From Bacteroidota bacterium (GTDB lineage Bacteria; Bacteroidota; Bacteroidia; NS11-12g; UBA955), in the NCBI GenBank assembly GCA_027621365.1, contig JAQCBH010000018.1:1-40512 (forward strand): 40,512 nt of DNA, read 5' to 3'. Below the pieces are notes generated by a model. It did not search any database. It worked only from the letters and a program-made list of their open reading frames with translations, and was not told the DNA's origin. Shown here piece after piece: positions 7,940-16,000 of the stretch. Position 1 is the first letter of the stretch. Every line of letters begins with the position of its first letter. Position numbers and translations under genes: made by a program.

Positions 7940-8764
7940 ATGGCAGATTTGCTGAAAGGAAAACGCGGCATCATTTTCGGTGCTTTGAATGAACAGTCTA
8001 TCGCTTGGAAAGTGGCGCAGTTGTGTGCCGCTGAAGGCGCAAATATTGTATTGACCAACGCTCCTGTTGCGGCTCGTGTGGGCCAAACCGATGAGTTGGG
8101 AAAACAGTTGGGAGCACCGGTGATTTATGCCGATGTGACCAAAATGGAAGATTTGGAGAAATTGGTAACCGAATCCATGGCCCACTTGGGTGGAACCTTA
8201 GATTTTGTCTTGCACAGCGTAGGCATGAGCTTGAACGTTCGCAAGAAGAACCCTTACACCGATTTGAACTATGAATACATGCACCAAACCTTCGACATCT
8301 CCGCCATGTCGTTTCACCGTTTGATGCAGACCTTGTGGAAGCATGACGCCATGAGCGAGTGGGGAAGCATTTTGGGCTTGACCTACATCGCCGCCCAGCG
8401 CACCTTCCCTGACTACAGCGAAATGGCTGAGTCAAAGGCTTTGTTGGAGAGCTTTGCCCGCAGTTTCGGGTACCACTTTGGTAAGGCCAAAAAGGTTCGC
8501 GTAAACACCATCTCTCAAAGCCCCACCAAGACTACAGCGGGTAGCGGAGTGGGCGGTTTTGATGCCTTCTTCAACTACGCCGACAAGATGTCGCCTCTGG
8601 GCAACGCCAACGCTGACGATTGCGCCAACTACTGCGTGTCATTGTTCAGCGATTACACCCGCATGGTGACCATGCAGAACTTGTTCCACGACGGTGGATT
8701 CAGCTTTACGGGTATTGCCACTGATTTGATGGAGAGCTTCTCTGACGAAGCCCTCGGCAAATAA
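7940..8764 (+). CDS. fabI: Enoyl-[acyl-carrier-protein] reductase (NADH), FabI
   Basis: A 274-residue short-chain dehydrogenase of the FabI type, which reduces trans-2-enoyl-ACP in the last step of each fatty-acid elongation cycle. The nucleotide-binding start is the FabI form GKRGIIFGALNEQSIAW (residues 7-23) rather than the classical GxxxGxG. The catalytic set is Tyr149, then Tyr159 and Lys166 in DYSEMAESK (Tyr-x6-Lys), with SILGLTYIAAQR before it. ISQSPTKTTAGSG corresponds to the substrate-binding loop. It is cytoplasmic and a single-gene unit: a -7 box directly upstream and a strong terminator directly downstream. Length is close to the usual 260-275. Confidence 0.95.
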   Translation: MADLLKGKRGIIFGALNEQSIAWKVAQLCAAEGANIVLTNAPVAARVGQTDELGKQLGAPVIYADVTKMEDLEKLVTESMAHLGGTLDFVLHSVGMSLNVRKKNPYTDLNYEYMHQTFDISAMSFHRLMQTLWKHDAMSEWGSILGLTYIAAQRTFPDYSEMAESKALLESFARSFGYHFGKAKKVRVNTISQSPTKTTAGSGVGGFDAFFNYADKMSPLGNANADDCANYCVSLFSDYTRMVTMQNLFHDGGFSFTGIATDLMESFSDEALGK

Positions 8765-8786
8765 CTACTTCTGCGATCTTGTAAAG

Positions 8787-8811
8787 AACCCGGCCTTGGC
8801 CGGGTTTTTTT
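8787..8811 (+). terminator. Rho-independent terminator of fabI
   Basis: AACCCGGCC and GGCCGGGTT form a perfect 9-bp inverted repeat around TT, followed by seven T residues (8805-8811). It lies 22 bases after the fabI stop. The T-run also supplies part of the stop codon of convergent pdxH (TTA at 8810-8812 on the plus strand). On the reverse strand the stem is followed only by CTTTAC, so strong termination is expected in the fabI direction. Confidence 0.92.
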
Positions 8812-9445
8812 ATGGGCTGAGGCGCTTGGTTTGGAAGGTGCTAGGCCCGGTTTCGAAATAAGCGATTCGATCGTGCACACGGCCGGGTCGTCCCTGCCAA
8901 AACTCGGCGTACTCCACTACTATCTCATAGCCACCCCAATGTTCGGGGCGCTGGAGTTCTTGCTCGGGATTGGCCATCATTTCCGCCATCTTTGCATCCA
9001 ACACTTCACGGCTTTCGACTACTTGACTTTGGGCCGAAGCGATCGCACCGGCTTGGCTCAAGCGGGGTCGTGAATAAAAGTAGGCATCGCTGTCTTCAGC
9101 GGGTATTTGGTAGGCTTGGCCTTCGATGCGCACCTGCCGCTCGAGTTCGGGCCAAAAGAAGTTCACCGACACATGGTTATCGGCTTCGATTTCCTGGCCT
9201 TTGCGGCTGAGGTAATTGGTAAAAAACACAATGCCGCGCTCGCTGATTTCTTTCAAAAGCACCACCCTGGAACTGGGTCGACCTTGACGGTTCACGGTAG
9301 AGAGAACCATGGCGTTCGGCTCCATGACTTGGGCTTTGACGGCTTCCTGGAACCACTGGCGCAAACCTTCAACGGGATTCTGGGGCAAACTGCCTTCGTT
9401 CAAGGCCCCTTGGCTGTACTCTTTGCGAATGTCGGCAATGTTCAT
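8810..9445 (-). CDS. pdxH: Pyridoxamine/pyridoxine 5'-phosphate oxidase
   Basis: A 211-residue FMN flavoprotein that oxidises PNP or PMP to pyridoxal 5'-phosphate. The N-terminal half has PNAMVLSTVNRQGRPSSRVV and VVLLKEISERGIVFFTNY, the FMN-binding split barrel. SRPRLSQAGAIASAQSQVV is the conserved central segment. The C-terminal signature is EFWQGRPGRVHDRIAYF, followed by the terminal RLSP, with the Arg and His that bind substrate. Full length for the family. The ATG is 11 bases after the ffh stop, so the two form an operon, with no Shine-Dalgarno in between. Its TAA lies in the T-run of the fabI terminator. Confidence 0.95.
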   Translation of the reverse strand: MNIADIRKEYSQGALNEGSLPQNPVEGLRQWFQEAVKAQVMEPNAMVLSTVNRQGRPSSRVVLLKEISERGIVFFTNYLSRKGQEIEADNHVSVNFFWPELERQVRIEGQAYQIPAEDSDAYFYSRPRLSQAGAIASAQSQVVESREVLDAKMAEMMANPEQELQRPEHWGGYEIVVEYAEFWQGRPGRVHDRIAYFETGPSTFQTKRLSP

Positions 9446-9456
9446 GTTGTTGAGAA

Positions 9457-10788
9457 TTAGCGAGGGAAGCCAGGCATATTGGGCATACCGGGCATGCGGC
9501 CTTTCATCTTGTTCATGGTCTTCATCATGTCGCGCATCTGGTTGAATTGCTTCAGCAAACGGTTCAGCTCTTCTACGCTGCGACCGCTGCCTTTGGCAAT
9601 GCGCTGCTTGCGGCTGCCATTCAACAATTCAGGCTTGGCTCGTTCAGCGGGTGTCATCGACTGGATCAAACTTTCAATGCCTTTGAAGGCGTTGTCGTCG
9701 ATATCCAGGTCTTTGATTTTATTGCCTACGCCGGGTAACATACCCAGCAAATCTTTCATGTTGCCCATCTTCTTGATTTGCTGCAGCTGGGACAAGAAGT
9801 CTTCAAAGTCAAAGGCGTTTTTCGCCATCTTCTTCTGAAGGCGCATGGCCTCTTCTTCATCAATCGTAGCCTGGGCTCTTTCTACCAAGGAAACGACGTC
9901 ACCCATGCCCAAAATTCGGCTGGCCATACGGTCGGGGTGGAAGGTATCCAAGGCCTCCATCTTTTCTCCGTTCGATACAAACTTGATGGGCTTGTTGACG
10001 ACCTCCTTGATGGATAAAGCAGCACCGCCTCGGGTATCACCGTCCATTTTGGTCATAACCACACCGGTGAAGTCCAACACATCGTTGAAGGCTTTGGCGG
10101 TATTGACCGCGTCTTGACCGGTCATGGAATCCACGACAAAGAGAATCTCGGTGGGGTTCAGGGCCTTCTTGAGGTTGGCAATTTCGGTCATCATCGCCTC
10201 ATCAATGGCAATACGACCCGCGGTATCGACAATGACGACCTGCTGGCCACGGGCCTTGGCTTCGCGCACAGCCGCTTGGGCAATCGCCACTGGATCCATG
10301 TTTTGGTCATCGCTGTACACGGGCACCTCTACTTGTGAACCCAACACTTTCAACTGCTGGCGAGCTGCTGGGCGATACACGTCACCGGCTGTCAACAAAA
10401 CCGAGCGACCTTGGCCTTTGAGGTGGCGCGCCAGTTTTCCTGAAAATGTCGTCTTACCCGAACCTTGCAAACCCGCAATCAAGATGACGCAGGGCGAACC
10501 CTTGATCTGCAAGTCTGAGGTTTGACCTCCCAGCAATTGAACCAATTCGTCGTTGACGATTTTGGTCATCATTTGGCCTGGCGATACCGCGCGAATCACA
10601 TCGGCTCCTTTGGCCTTTTCCAAAACGCGGTCCGTGAATTCTTTGGCTACTTTGAAATTGACATCTGCCGCAATCAACGCCCGGCGAATTTCCTTCACCG
10701 TGTCGGCCACGTTGGCATCGTTGATGCGTCCTTGACCCTTGAGGGTTTTGAATGCTTTCTCTAATCGACTGGAGAGGTTCTCAAACAT
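9457..10788 (-). CDS. ffh: Signal recognition particle protein Ffh
   Basis: The 443-residue SRP54 GTPase binds 4.5S RNA and signal sequences and delivers ribosomes to FtsY. The N domain starts at MFENLSSRLEKAF. The G domain has the P-loop GLQGSGKTT (106-114), DTAGR (188-192) and TKMDGDTRGG (246-255). The C-terminal M domain is methionine-rich and ends MPGMPNMPGFPR. Length matches the family (about 440-455). A TTG three codons upstream (10797) is open, but the ATG at 10788 gives the canonical N-terminus and lies 6 bases after a perfect -7 box. It heads an operon with pdxH and is divergent from a lipoprotein gene only 49 bases away. Confidence 0.96.
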   Translation of the reverse strand: MFENLSSRLEKAFKTLKGQGRINDANVADTVKEIRRALIAADVNFKVAKEFTDRVLEKAKGADVIRAVSPGQMMTKIVNDELVQLLGGQTSDLQIKGSPCVILIAGLQGSGKTTFSGKLARHLKGQGRSVLLTAGDVYRPAARQQLKVLGSQVEVPVYSDDQNMDPVAIAQAAVREAKARGQQVVIVDTAGRIAIDEAMMTEIANLKKALNPTEILFVVDSMTGQDAVNTAKAFNDVLDFTGVVMTKMDGDTRGGAALSIKEVVNKPIKFVSNGEKMEALDTFHPDRMASRILGMGDVVSLVERAQATIDEEEAMRLQKKMAKNAFDFEDFLSQLQQIKKMGNMKDLLGMLPGVGNKIKDLDIDDNAFKGIESLIQSMTPAERAKPELLNGSRKQRIAKGSGRSVEELNRLLKQFNQMRDMMKTMNKMKGRMPGMPNMPGFPR

Positions 10789-10794
10789 ACCCTG

Positions 10795-10802
10795 CAAAGG
10801 TA
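10795..10802 (-). promoter_or_regulatory. -7 box TACCTTTG before ffh
   Basis: A perfect TAnnTTTG on the reverse strand ends 6 bases before the ffh ATG. It supports the ATG at 10788 over the TTG at 10797, which would fall inside the box. Confidence 0.6.
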
Positions 10803-10822
10803 CGAAAAGCGAACCGAGAGGC

Positions 10823-10830
10823 TATATTTG
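10823..10830 (+). promoter_or_regulatory. -7 box TATATTTG before the TPR-like lipoprotein gene
   Basis: A perfect TAnnTTTG ends 7 bases before the ATG at 10838. With the ffh box it makes a back-to-back promoter pair inside a 49-base intergenic region. Confidence 0.6.
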
Positions 10831-10837
10831 AAGACTC

Positions 10838-11566
10838 ATGAGAATCTTGATCGCACTGATGGGCGTTGGAGCCCTTGCTTTTACCGCTTGCCAATCTGGC
10901 AGCAAACCCACTGAATCACTCGAAAAGTCTTTTGAACAGGCCCGTTTGGCCGAAGATTACAATACGGCCGTGAGCCTGTTGACCCAAATCGCGACCGAAG
11001 ACACTGCCAGCGATTGGGCCTTAGATACCTTGGCCTTTTACCAGTACTTCTACCAGGTGACCCCCGGTATGGTGCGCAACACCAAAACTCCCATGTACTG
11101 GATTAATAAGGCCTTGGATAAAAAACCAGGAAATGCCTTCTTGTTGGATATGAAGGCCAAATTATACCTCGAAGAGGGGAAAGACACCCAGTCATTGGCC
11201 ATCTTCACTGAACTCTACCAACGAAGCCAGGATTATACCTACTATTGGGACATCGCCTTTATTGAAACCGCCCGCGGCAATGCAACCATGGCTGACAGCA
11301 TGATCTCCGAAGCGCTTAAGAGTGCCGATATCGCTAGTAAGACTGTTCGTTTGGAGAATCTTCAAGCCCGAATTCGCGAGGAAGTACCTGCCAATGCAGC
11401 TCTTTTATACCTCAATGCCCTTATTTACAATGGTCGAGGCGATATGATTAAAGCGGCTGAAGCTTTGCAAGAAGCTTTGAAAATCAAGCCTAATTTTTTC
11501 GCAGCCCAAAAAGGCATTTACGATTTGCAGCGCGCCGCCGCTCAGCAAATGCCTCAGCGCCGTTAA
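10838..11566 (+). CDS. TPR-like lipoprotein
   Basis: A 242-residue protein with a lipoprotein signal ending LAFTAC (Cys18), so it is probably anchored in a membrane facing the periplasm. The rest is helical with TPR-like pairs: ARLAEDYNTAVSLLTQIATE, AFLLDMKAKLYLEEGKDTQS, LYLNALIYNGRGDMIKAAEA and LQEALKIKPNFFAAQKGIYD. The last two form the clearest TPR unit. TPR lipoproteins usually act as scaffolds in envelope complexes; no partner can be named. It stands alone: divergent from ffh, with a convergent neighbour after an 81-base gap in which I see no convincing terminator. Confidence 0.8.
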   Translation: MRILIALMGVGALAFTACQSGSKPTESLEKSFEQARLAEDYNTAVSLLTQIATEDTASDWALDTLAFYQYFYQVTPGMVRNTKTPMYWINKALDKKPGNAFLLDMKAKLYLEEGKDTQSLAIFTELYQRSQDYTYYWDIAFIETARGNATMADSMISEALKSADIASKTVRLENLQARIREEVPANAALLYLNALIYNGRGDMIKAAEALQEALKIKPNFFAAQKGIYDLQRAAAQQMPQRR

Positions 11567-11647
11567 GCTGAAACTCCTATTCCTTCAGGGACGACCCAAG
11601 AGTTTGCTCCTTTCATAGACCGTCAGCGTGAGGGCCTCATAAACCTA

Positions 11648-12118
11648 TTAGCCCTCTTCGCTCAGCACCCTTTTAAGGTTGAACTCGTCTTTTAAAACGT
11701 GGTAGGCCATTTCGCCGTAGTAACATAGGCCGTCAATGGTAGCGGCCAAGTCCAAACCGCCGAGACTGGAGCCTGAAATTCGCGCCGATAACACGACCAC
11801 GTTGTCGTTGGAATTGAAAGAAAATTTGGCATTCAAAAGGTTCAAATTGACGACCAACAGCTCTTCCAAGAATTCTGATCGCTTCAAGGTGGGCCCATAG
11901 CAAAAGGGAACAGTGACTTGAAACACACTGGGATCCTGCTGAAAAACAAAATAGTTCCATGGGGTCGACTCGCGGTCTTCCCAGGCATCTATGTAAATAG
12001 GTGTCTCGTTGCGCAGCAGCATCCACTGGCCATCGTCACCGGTTCGGGCATCTTCTGCCTGGACCCCAATTGAGGTCAATTTCTCTTCTACAAGGGTGCG
12101 CAATTGCTCAGCGTTCAT
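11648..12118 (-). CDS. YbjN-like (CesT-fold) protein
   Basis: A small acidic cytoplasmic protein of 156 residues. The pattern fits the YbjN/type III chaperone-like fold: an N-terminal helix (MNAEQLRTLVEEKLTSIG), strands around GQWMLLRNETPIYIDAW and YFVFQQDPSVFQVTVPF, then ELLVVNLNLLNAKFSF, VVLSARISG and a final helix with LAATIDGLCYYGEMAYHVLK. YbjN-type proteins are thought to be chaperone-like or regulatory; no catalytic residues are visible. Another ATG six codons upstream (12136) is possible, but the one at 12118 lies 4 bases after a -7-like box. The gene is divergent from the GH13 lipoprotein gene. Confidence 0.62.
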   Translation of the reverse strand: MNAEQLRTLVEEKLTSIGVQAEDARTGDDGQWMLLRNETPIYIDAWEDRESTPWNYFVFQQDPSVFQVTVPFCYGPTLKRSEFLEELLVVNLNLLNAKFSFNSNDNVVVLSARISGSSLGGLDLAATIDGLCYYGEMAYHVLKDEFNLKRVLSEEG

Positions 12119-12122
12119 AGCA

Positions 12123-12130
12123 CAAAGGTC
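12123..12130 (-). promoter_or_regulatory. -7-like box GACCTTTG before the YbjN-like gene
   Basis: GACCTTTG on the reverse strand is one base from TAnnTTTG and ends 4 bases before the ATG at 12118. The same octamer appears upstream of ugd. Confidence 0.4.
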
Positions 12131-12161
12131 TTGCATTGCATCGAAAAAAAAATGGGCTATC

Positions 12162-12190
12162 TTGCGACTCTTCTACTTAGTGTACAATTG
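12162..12190 (+). promoter_or_regulatory. Promoter of the GH13-SLC45 operon (TTG-N18-TACAATTG)
   Basis: TTG at 12162-12164 and TACAATTG at 12183-12190 are 18 bases apart. The -7 box has one mismatch to TAnnTTTG and ends 5 bases before the ATG at 12196. Confidence 0.55.
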
Positions 12191-12195
12191 ACACA

Positions 12196-13590
12196 ATGAA
12201 AATCTTTACCCGATTCTCCCTTTTGGCTGCCGGGCTCTTGAGCTTGGCCACTTTTGCCTGCAAAACTCCCGAAACCCCAGCTGAACCTGAACTGAGCATG
12301 GCCGCTCCCGAATGGTCAAAAAACGCGGTGATTTACGAAATCAATACCCGCCAATACTCCGAAGAAGGCACCTTCTTGAAGGTCGAAAAAGACTTGGACC
12401 GCATTCAATCGTTAGGGGTTGACATTTTATGGTTCATGCCCATTCACCCGATCGGGGTCAAAAACCGCAAAGGCGGCTTAGGCAGTTACTATTCCATTCA
12501 AGATTACACCGCCGTCAATCCCGAATTTGGGAATGTTGAAGATTTCAAACGCCTGGTTCAACAAGCGCACAAGCGCGGCATGAAGGTCATCTTGGACTGG
12601 GTGGCCAACCACACCGCCTGGGACAATGTTTGGATCGACGCTCACGACGATTGGTACGAACACGATAGCTCTGGAAACAAAATCTCTCCTTGGGATTGGA
12701 CCGATGTGGCCAAGTTGAATTACCAAAACCCCGACATGCGCGAAGCCATGATTCAAGCCTTGGAATACTGGGTGAAAGAATGCGATGTGGATGGATACCG
12801 TTGCGACGTCGCCTTCATGGTTCCCGTTGATTTTTGGAACCAAGCCGCCCTTCGTTTGCACAAGATTAAAAATGTCTTCATGCTGGCGGAAATGGAAGCC
12901 CAAACCGACATCAACCCCAATTTCAACGCCTACTTTGATACAGCCTTCCACGCCAATTACGGCTGGTCCTTTCACGGCACTACCCATGAGATCGCCCAAG
13001 GCAAAAAGACGGCCAGCGATTTGCGCAAGTACGTAGAAGACCGAAGCATGTCTGACCGCGTATACCGCATGTATTTCCTGACCAACCACGACGAAAACTC
13101 CTGGAACGGAACCATCGCAGAGAAATACGGAGAAAACTGGCGCCCCTATTCGGTGCTTTGCTATACCATGCCTCAATCCTTCCCTATGATCTACAACGGT
13201 CAAGAGGCTGGGCTCAACAAGCGCTTGGCCTTCTTTGAAAAAGATGCCATCGATTGCTGGGGCGATACCAGCCAATACGCTTGGTACCGCAAGCTCAACG
13301 GGTTGAAACACCAATCTTCGGCCTTGGCCAATGGCAACCAAGGAGGTTCCTTTCGCTGGTTGGGCGACAATGCCGAGTCGTCGCTCTTCGCTTATGTAAG
13401 GGAGAATTCAGACGAGAAAGTGATCACCTTGGTCAACTTGGGCGATGAGGCCGAAAGCTTCGAATCTTTGGGTTGGTTGCCCGGCGAAAAATCGGTCAAT
13501 TTCTTGGGCAATGCCCAGTACGACGAGGCCACTGAAAGCTGGAGCCTTCCCGCTCACGGCTACCAAATCTTCACGGAGAAAAGCAAATAA
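12196..13590 (+). CDS. GH13 alpha-amylase-family lipoprotein
   Basis: A 464-residue alpha-glucan-active enzyme with a signal ending TFAC (Cys22), suggesting a lipoprotein, although the lipobox is not ideal. The (beta/alpha)8 barrel carries all four GH13 regions: I, DWVANH (134-139); II, YRCDVA with nucleophile Asp204; III, LAEME with acid/base Glu232; IV, TNHDEN with Asp299. A short C-terminal beta domain follows (from about 375). Cleavage of starch-like or maltodextrin alpha-1,4 bonds is inferred; the subfamily cannot be assigned. The stop is three bases before an SLC45-type sugar transporter ATG, so the pair probably hydrolyses and then imports malto-sugars. No susC or susD gene is nearby. 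Confidence 0.9.
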   Translation: MKIFTRFSLLAAGLLSLATFACKTPETPAEPELSMAAPEWSKNAVIYEINTRQYSEEGTFLKVEKDLDRIQSLGVDILWFMPIHPIGVKNRKGGLGSYYSIQDYTAVNPEFGNVEDFKRLVQQAHKRGMKVILDWVANHTAWDNVWIDAHDDWYEHDSSGNKISPWDWTDVAKLNYQNPDMREAMIQALEYWVKECDVDGYRCDVAFMVPVDFWNQAALRLHKIKNVFMLAEMEAQTDINPNFNAYFDTAFHANYGWSFHGTTHEIAQGKKTASDLRKYVEDRSMSDRVYRMYFLTNHDENSWNGTIAEKYGENWRPYSVLCYTMPQSFPMIYNGQEAGLNKRLAFFEKDAIDCWGDTSQYAWYRKLNGLKHQSSALANGNQGGSFRWLGDNAESSLFAYVRENSDEKVITLVNLGDEAESFESLGWLPGEKSVNFLGNAQYDEATESWSLPAHGYQIFTEKSK

Positions 13591-13593
13591 ACC

Positions 13594-14925
13594 ATGAGCA
13601 GCAGCAAACCGCAACTCAGCCTCACGCAGATCATCAACATGAGCGTGGGCTTCATGGGCATCCAATTTGGATGGGCCTTGCAAATGGCCAACATGAGCTC
13701 CATTTACGAGTATTTGGGTGCCAAACCCGAAAACATCCCCATGCTCTGGTTGGCCGCTCCTTTGACAGGCCTGATCGTGCAACCCATCATCGGCTATCTC
13801 AGCGATCGCACGTGGCGCCCCCGCCTGGGTCGCCGACGCCCCTTCTTTTTGGTCGGTGCTATTTTGAGTTCGCTGGCCTTGATGGCCATGCCCAACTCCT
13901 CTACCTTGTGGATGGCGGCCGGTTTGCTTTGGATATTGGATTCCTCCATCAACATCAGCATGGAGCCCTTCCGTGCCTTTGTGGCCGATAAACTACCCGA
14001 AAACCAGCGCACCTTGGGCTTCTCCATGCAGAGCTTGTTCATCGGCTTGGGCTCTATCGTCGCCTCAGCCCTGCCTTGGATGCTCAGCCATTGGTTTGCC
14101 GTCAGCAACACGGCTGAAGCAGGTCAAATTCCCTACAACGTCAAAATCAGTTTCTACATCGGCGCGGCGGCCTTCTTGGTCTTCGTCTTGTACACCGTTT
14201 TCAGCACCGATGAATACCCTCCTAGCGAGGAAGAGCTGAACCAAATGCGCAGCGAAATGAAGCTGGGTCTCAAGGGTGCAGTGAGCGAAATCATCGACGC
14301 CATCACCCACATGCCCAAGCGCATGCGTCAACTGGCTTTGGTGCAATTCCTGACCTGGCCCGGTCTGTTTTTGATGTGGTTTTACTACACGCCCACCGTC
14401 GGTCGATTTGTCTACGGGGGTGATCCCGAGGGCGATGAGGTCTTGCGTTCTTTGTATACCCGAGGCACCGAATTTGCCGGCTTGACCTACAGTTTGCAAA
14501 ACATTGTGACCTTTTTGTTTGCCATGCTATTGCCTGTGTTGGCGGCGAGATTGAGCAACAAATACACCCATGCCTTGGCCTTGACCATAGGCGGCTTGGG
14601 CCTCATATCCGTGTCTGCGATTGACCGCGACTCAGCCTTGGGCCTGTACGGCGTCATGGCCTGTGTAGGAATCGCCTGGGCCTCAATTCTGTCCATGCCC
14701 TACAGCATGCTCTCCGGCTGCCTGCCCAAAGAAAAGGTGGGCATCTACATGGGCATCTTCAACTTCTTCATTGTGCTGCCCGAAATCATTGCCTCTCTCA
14801 GCTTCGGGCCCGTGATGCAACATTGGTTGGGCAACCAGCACGTGTACGGAGTCATGGTCGGCGGATGCCTGCTGCTTCTGGCGGCTTTGCTGAGTACCCG
14901 TATCAATGAAAGCGCGGAAGGCTAA
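13594..14925 (+). CDS. MFS sugar transporter of the SLC45/GPH-like type
   Basis: A 443-residue inner-membrane transporter with about 12 hydrophobic segments. The loop after helix 2 reads GYLSDRTWRPRLGRRRPFF, containing the RxGRRRP signature of SLC45-type sucrose/maltose:proton symporters. GFMGIQFGWALQMANMSSIY in helix 1 is also typical. A hydrophilic central loop is at about 205-245. Import of maltose or short maltodextrins is inferred from the operon with a GH13 enzyme (3-base gap, no Shine-Dalgarno). A different disaccharide cannot be excluded. The end of the gene runs into a small hairpin that overlaps the next promoter. Confidence 0.87.
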   Translation: MSSSKPQLSLTQIINMSVGFMGIQFGWALQMANMSSIYEYLGAKPENIPMLWLAAPLTGLIVQPIIGYLSDRTWRPRLGRRRPFFLVGAILSSLALMAMPNSSTLWMAAGLLWILDSSINISMEPFRAFVADKLPENQRTLGFSMQSLFIGLGSIVASALPWMLSHWFAVSNTAEAGQIPYNVKISFYIGAAAFLVFVLYTVFSTDEYPPSEEELNQMRSEMKLGLKGAVSEIIDAITHMPKRMRQLALVQFLTWPGLFLMWFYYTPTVGRFVYGGDPEGDEVLRSLYTRGTEFAGLTYSLQNIVTFLFAMLLPVLAARLSNKYTHALALTIGGLGLISVSAIDRDSALGLYGVMACVGIAWASILSMPYSMLSGCLPKEKVGIYMGIFNFFIVLPEIIASLSFGPVMQHWLGNQHVYGVMVGGCLLLLAALLSTRINESAEG

Positions 14926-14943
14926 GGCCTAAGGCCTATTTTT
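14925..14943 (+). terminator. Weak terminator-like hairpin after the SLC45-like gene
   Basis: AGGCC (14925-14929) and GGCCT (14933-14937) can pair around TAA, followed by A and five T residues. The stem is only 5 bp, so it is weak. Its T-run is the same sequence as the -7 box of the next gene. It derives from a tandem AAGGCCT AAGGCCT repeat. Confidence 0.35.
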
Positions 14944-14944
14944 G
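14937..14944 (+). promoter_or_regulatory. -7 box TATTTTTG before the ACMSD-like gene
   Basis: A perfect TAnnTTTG ends 5 bases before the ATG at 14950, predicting a leaderless transcript separate from the sugar operon. Confidence 0.6.
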
Positions 14945-14949
14945 CTCGC

Positions 14950-15990
14950 ATGAATGCGGCCGAACGCCTGGACAATCCCTTTTTTACGGTAGACGTACAC
15001 ACCCACATTTTGCCCGAGAACATTCCCGGGTGGAAGGAAAAATTCGGCTACGGCGAATTCATCACCTTAGAACATCACCAGCCCTGCTGTGCCCGCATGT
15101 ACATGGACAACGTATTCTTTCGCGAGGTCCAAGACAATTGTTGGAGCCCTGAGGCACGCATGAGGGAATGCGACGATTTTCAGGTAAACGTGCAGGTGTT
15201 GAGTACCGTTCCGGTCATGTTCAGTTATTGGGCCGAGCCCAAAGACACCTTGGAAATTTCCAAGTTCTTGAACGACCACATTGCTGACGTTTGCAAGCGC
15301 TATCCCCACCGATTTGTCGGTTTGGGCACCCTGCCCATGCAGCACACCGACTTGGCCATACAGGAGTTGAAACGCTGCAAAGAATTGGGTTTGAAAGGCA
15401 TTCAAATCGGATCACACATCAACCAGATGAACCTCGATCACGAGAGCCTATTCCCCATTTTTGAAGCCATGCAGGACCTAGACATGGCCCTGTTTGTTCA
15501 CCCCTGGTGGCATTCGGCCAAAAACAAAATGGACAAGTACTGGCTCCCTTGGTTGGTCGGCATGCCCATGGAGACTTCGCTGGCCATCTGTTCCATGATT
15601 TTTGCGGGCATATTTGAACGCCTGCCCCGTTTGCGTGTTTCTTATGCTCACGGCGGAGGGGCTTTCCCTGCCACCTTTGGCCGCATTCGCCACGGCTGGG
15701 AAGTTCGTCCTGACTTGGTGGCTGTCGACAACGCCGAAGACCCCGCCAAATACTTGGGCCAATTCTGGCTCGACAGCTTGGTTCACGACCCCAAAATGCT
15801 GCGCTTTACCGCTGAATTGGTTGGTACGAATCGCATTTCTTTGGGTACCGACTATCCCTTTCCCTTGGGTGAACTGGATCCGGGTCAATTGATTCTAAGC
15901 AGCAATTTCAACGAGCAAGAAAAAGCCATGATGCTCGGTGATTCAGCCTTGGAATGGCTGAACATGAAACGCTCTGATTTCGGTATCTAA
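14950..15990 (+). CDS. 2-amino-3-carboxymuconate-6-semialdehyde decarboxylase (ACMSD)-type amidohydrolase
   Basis: A 346-residue TIM-barrel metalloenzyme. The zinc ligands follow the ACMSD pattern: HTH in VDVHTHILPE (His17, His19), His184 in LFVHPWW, Asp301 in LGTDYPFPLGE, with catalytic His234 in SYAHGGGAFP. The spacing is about ten residues offset from human ACMSD, and the length (346 against about 336) agrees. The reaction removes CO2 from ACMS in the tryptophan/kynurenine breakdown pathway, diverting it from quinolinate and NAD. No other kynurenine-pathway gene is in the window. It converges on recX with only 10 bases between the stops. Another decarboxylating amidohydrolase is possible but less likely. 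Confidence 0.88.
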   Translation: MNAAERLDNPFFTVDVHTHILPENIPGWKEKFGYGEFITLEHHQPCCARMYMDNVFFREVQDNCWSPEARMRECDDFQVNVQVLSTVPVMFSYWAEPKDTLEISKFLNDHIADVCKRYPHRFVGLGTLPMQHTDLAIQELKRCKELGLKGIQIGSHINQMNLDHESLFPIFEAMQDLDMALFVHPWWHSAKNKMDKYWLPWLVGMPMETSLAICSMIFAGIFERLPRLRVSYAHGGGAFPATFGRIRHGWEVRPDLVAVDNAEDPAKYLGQFWLDSLVHDPKMLRFTAELVGTNRISLGTDYPFPLGELDPGQLILSSNFNEQEKAMMLGDSALEWLNMKRSDFGI

Positions 15991-16000
15991 GCCTAAGGAT

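Noticed and set aside
11567..11647. Possible terminator between the TPR lipoprotein and YbjN-like genes
   Set aside because: Only very short self-complementary stretches such as GAGGGCCTC are present, with no T-run.
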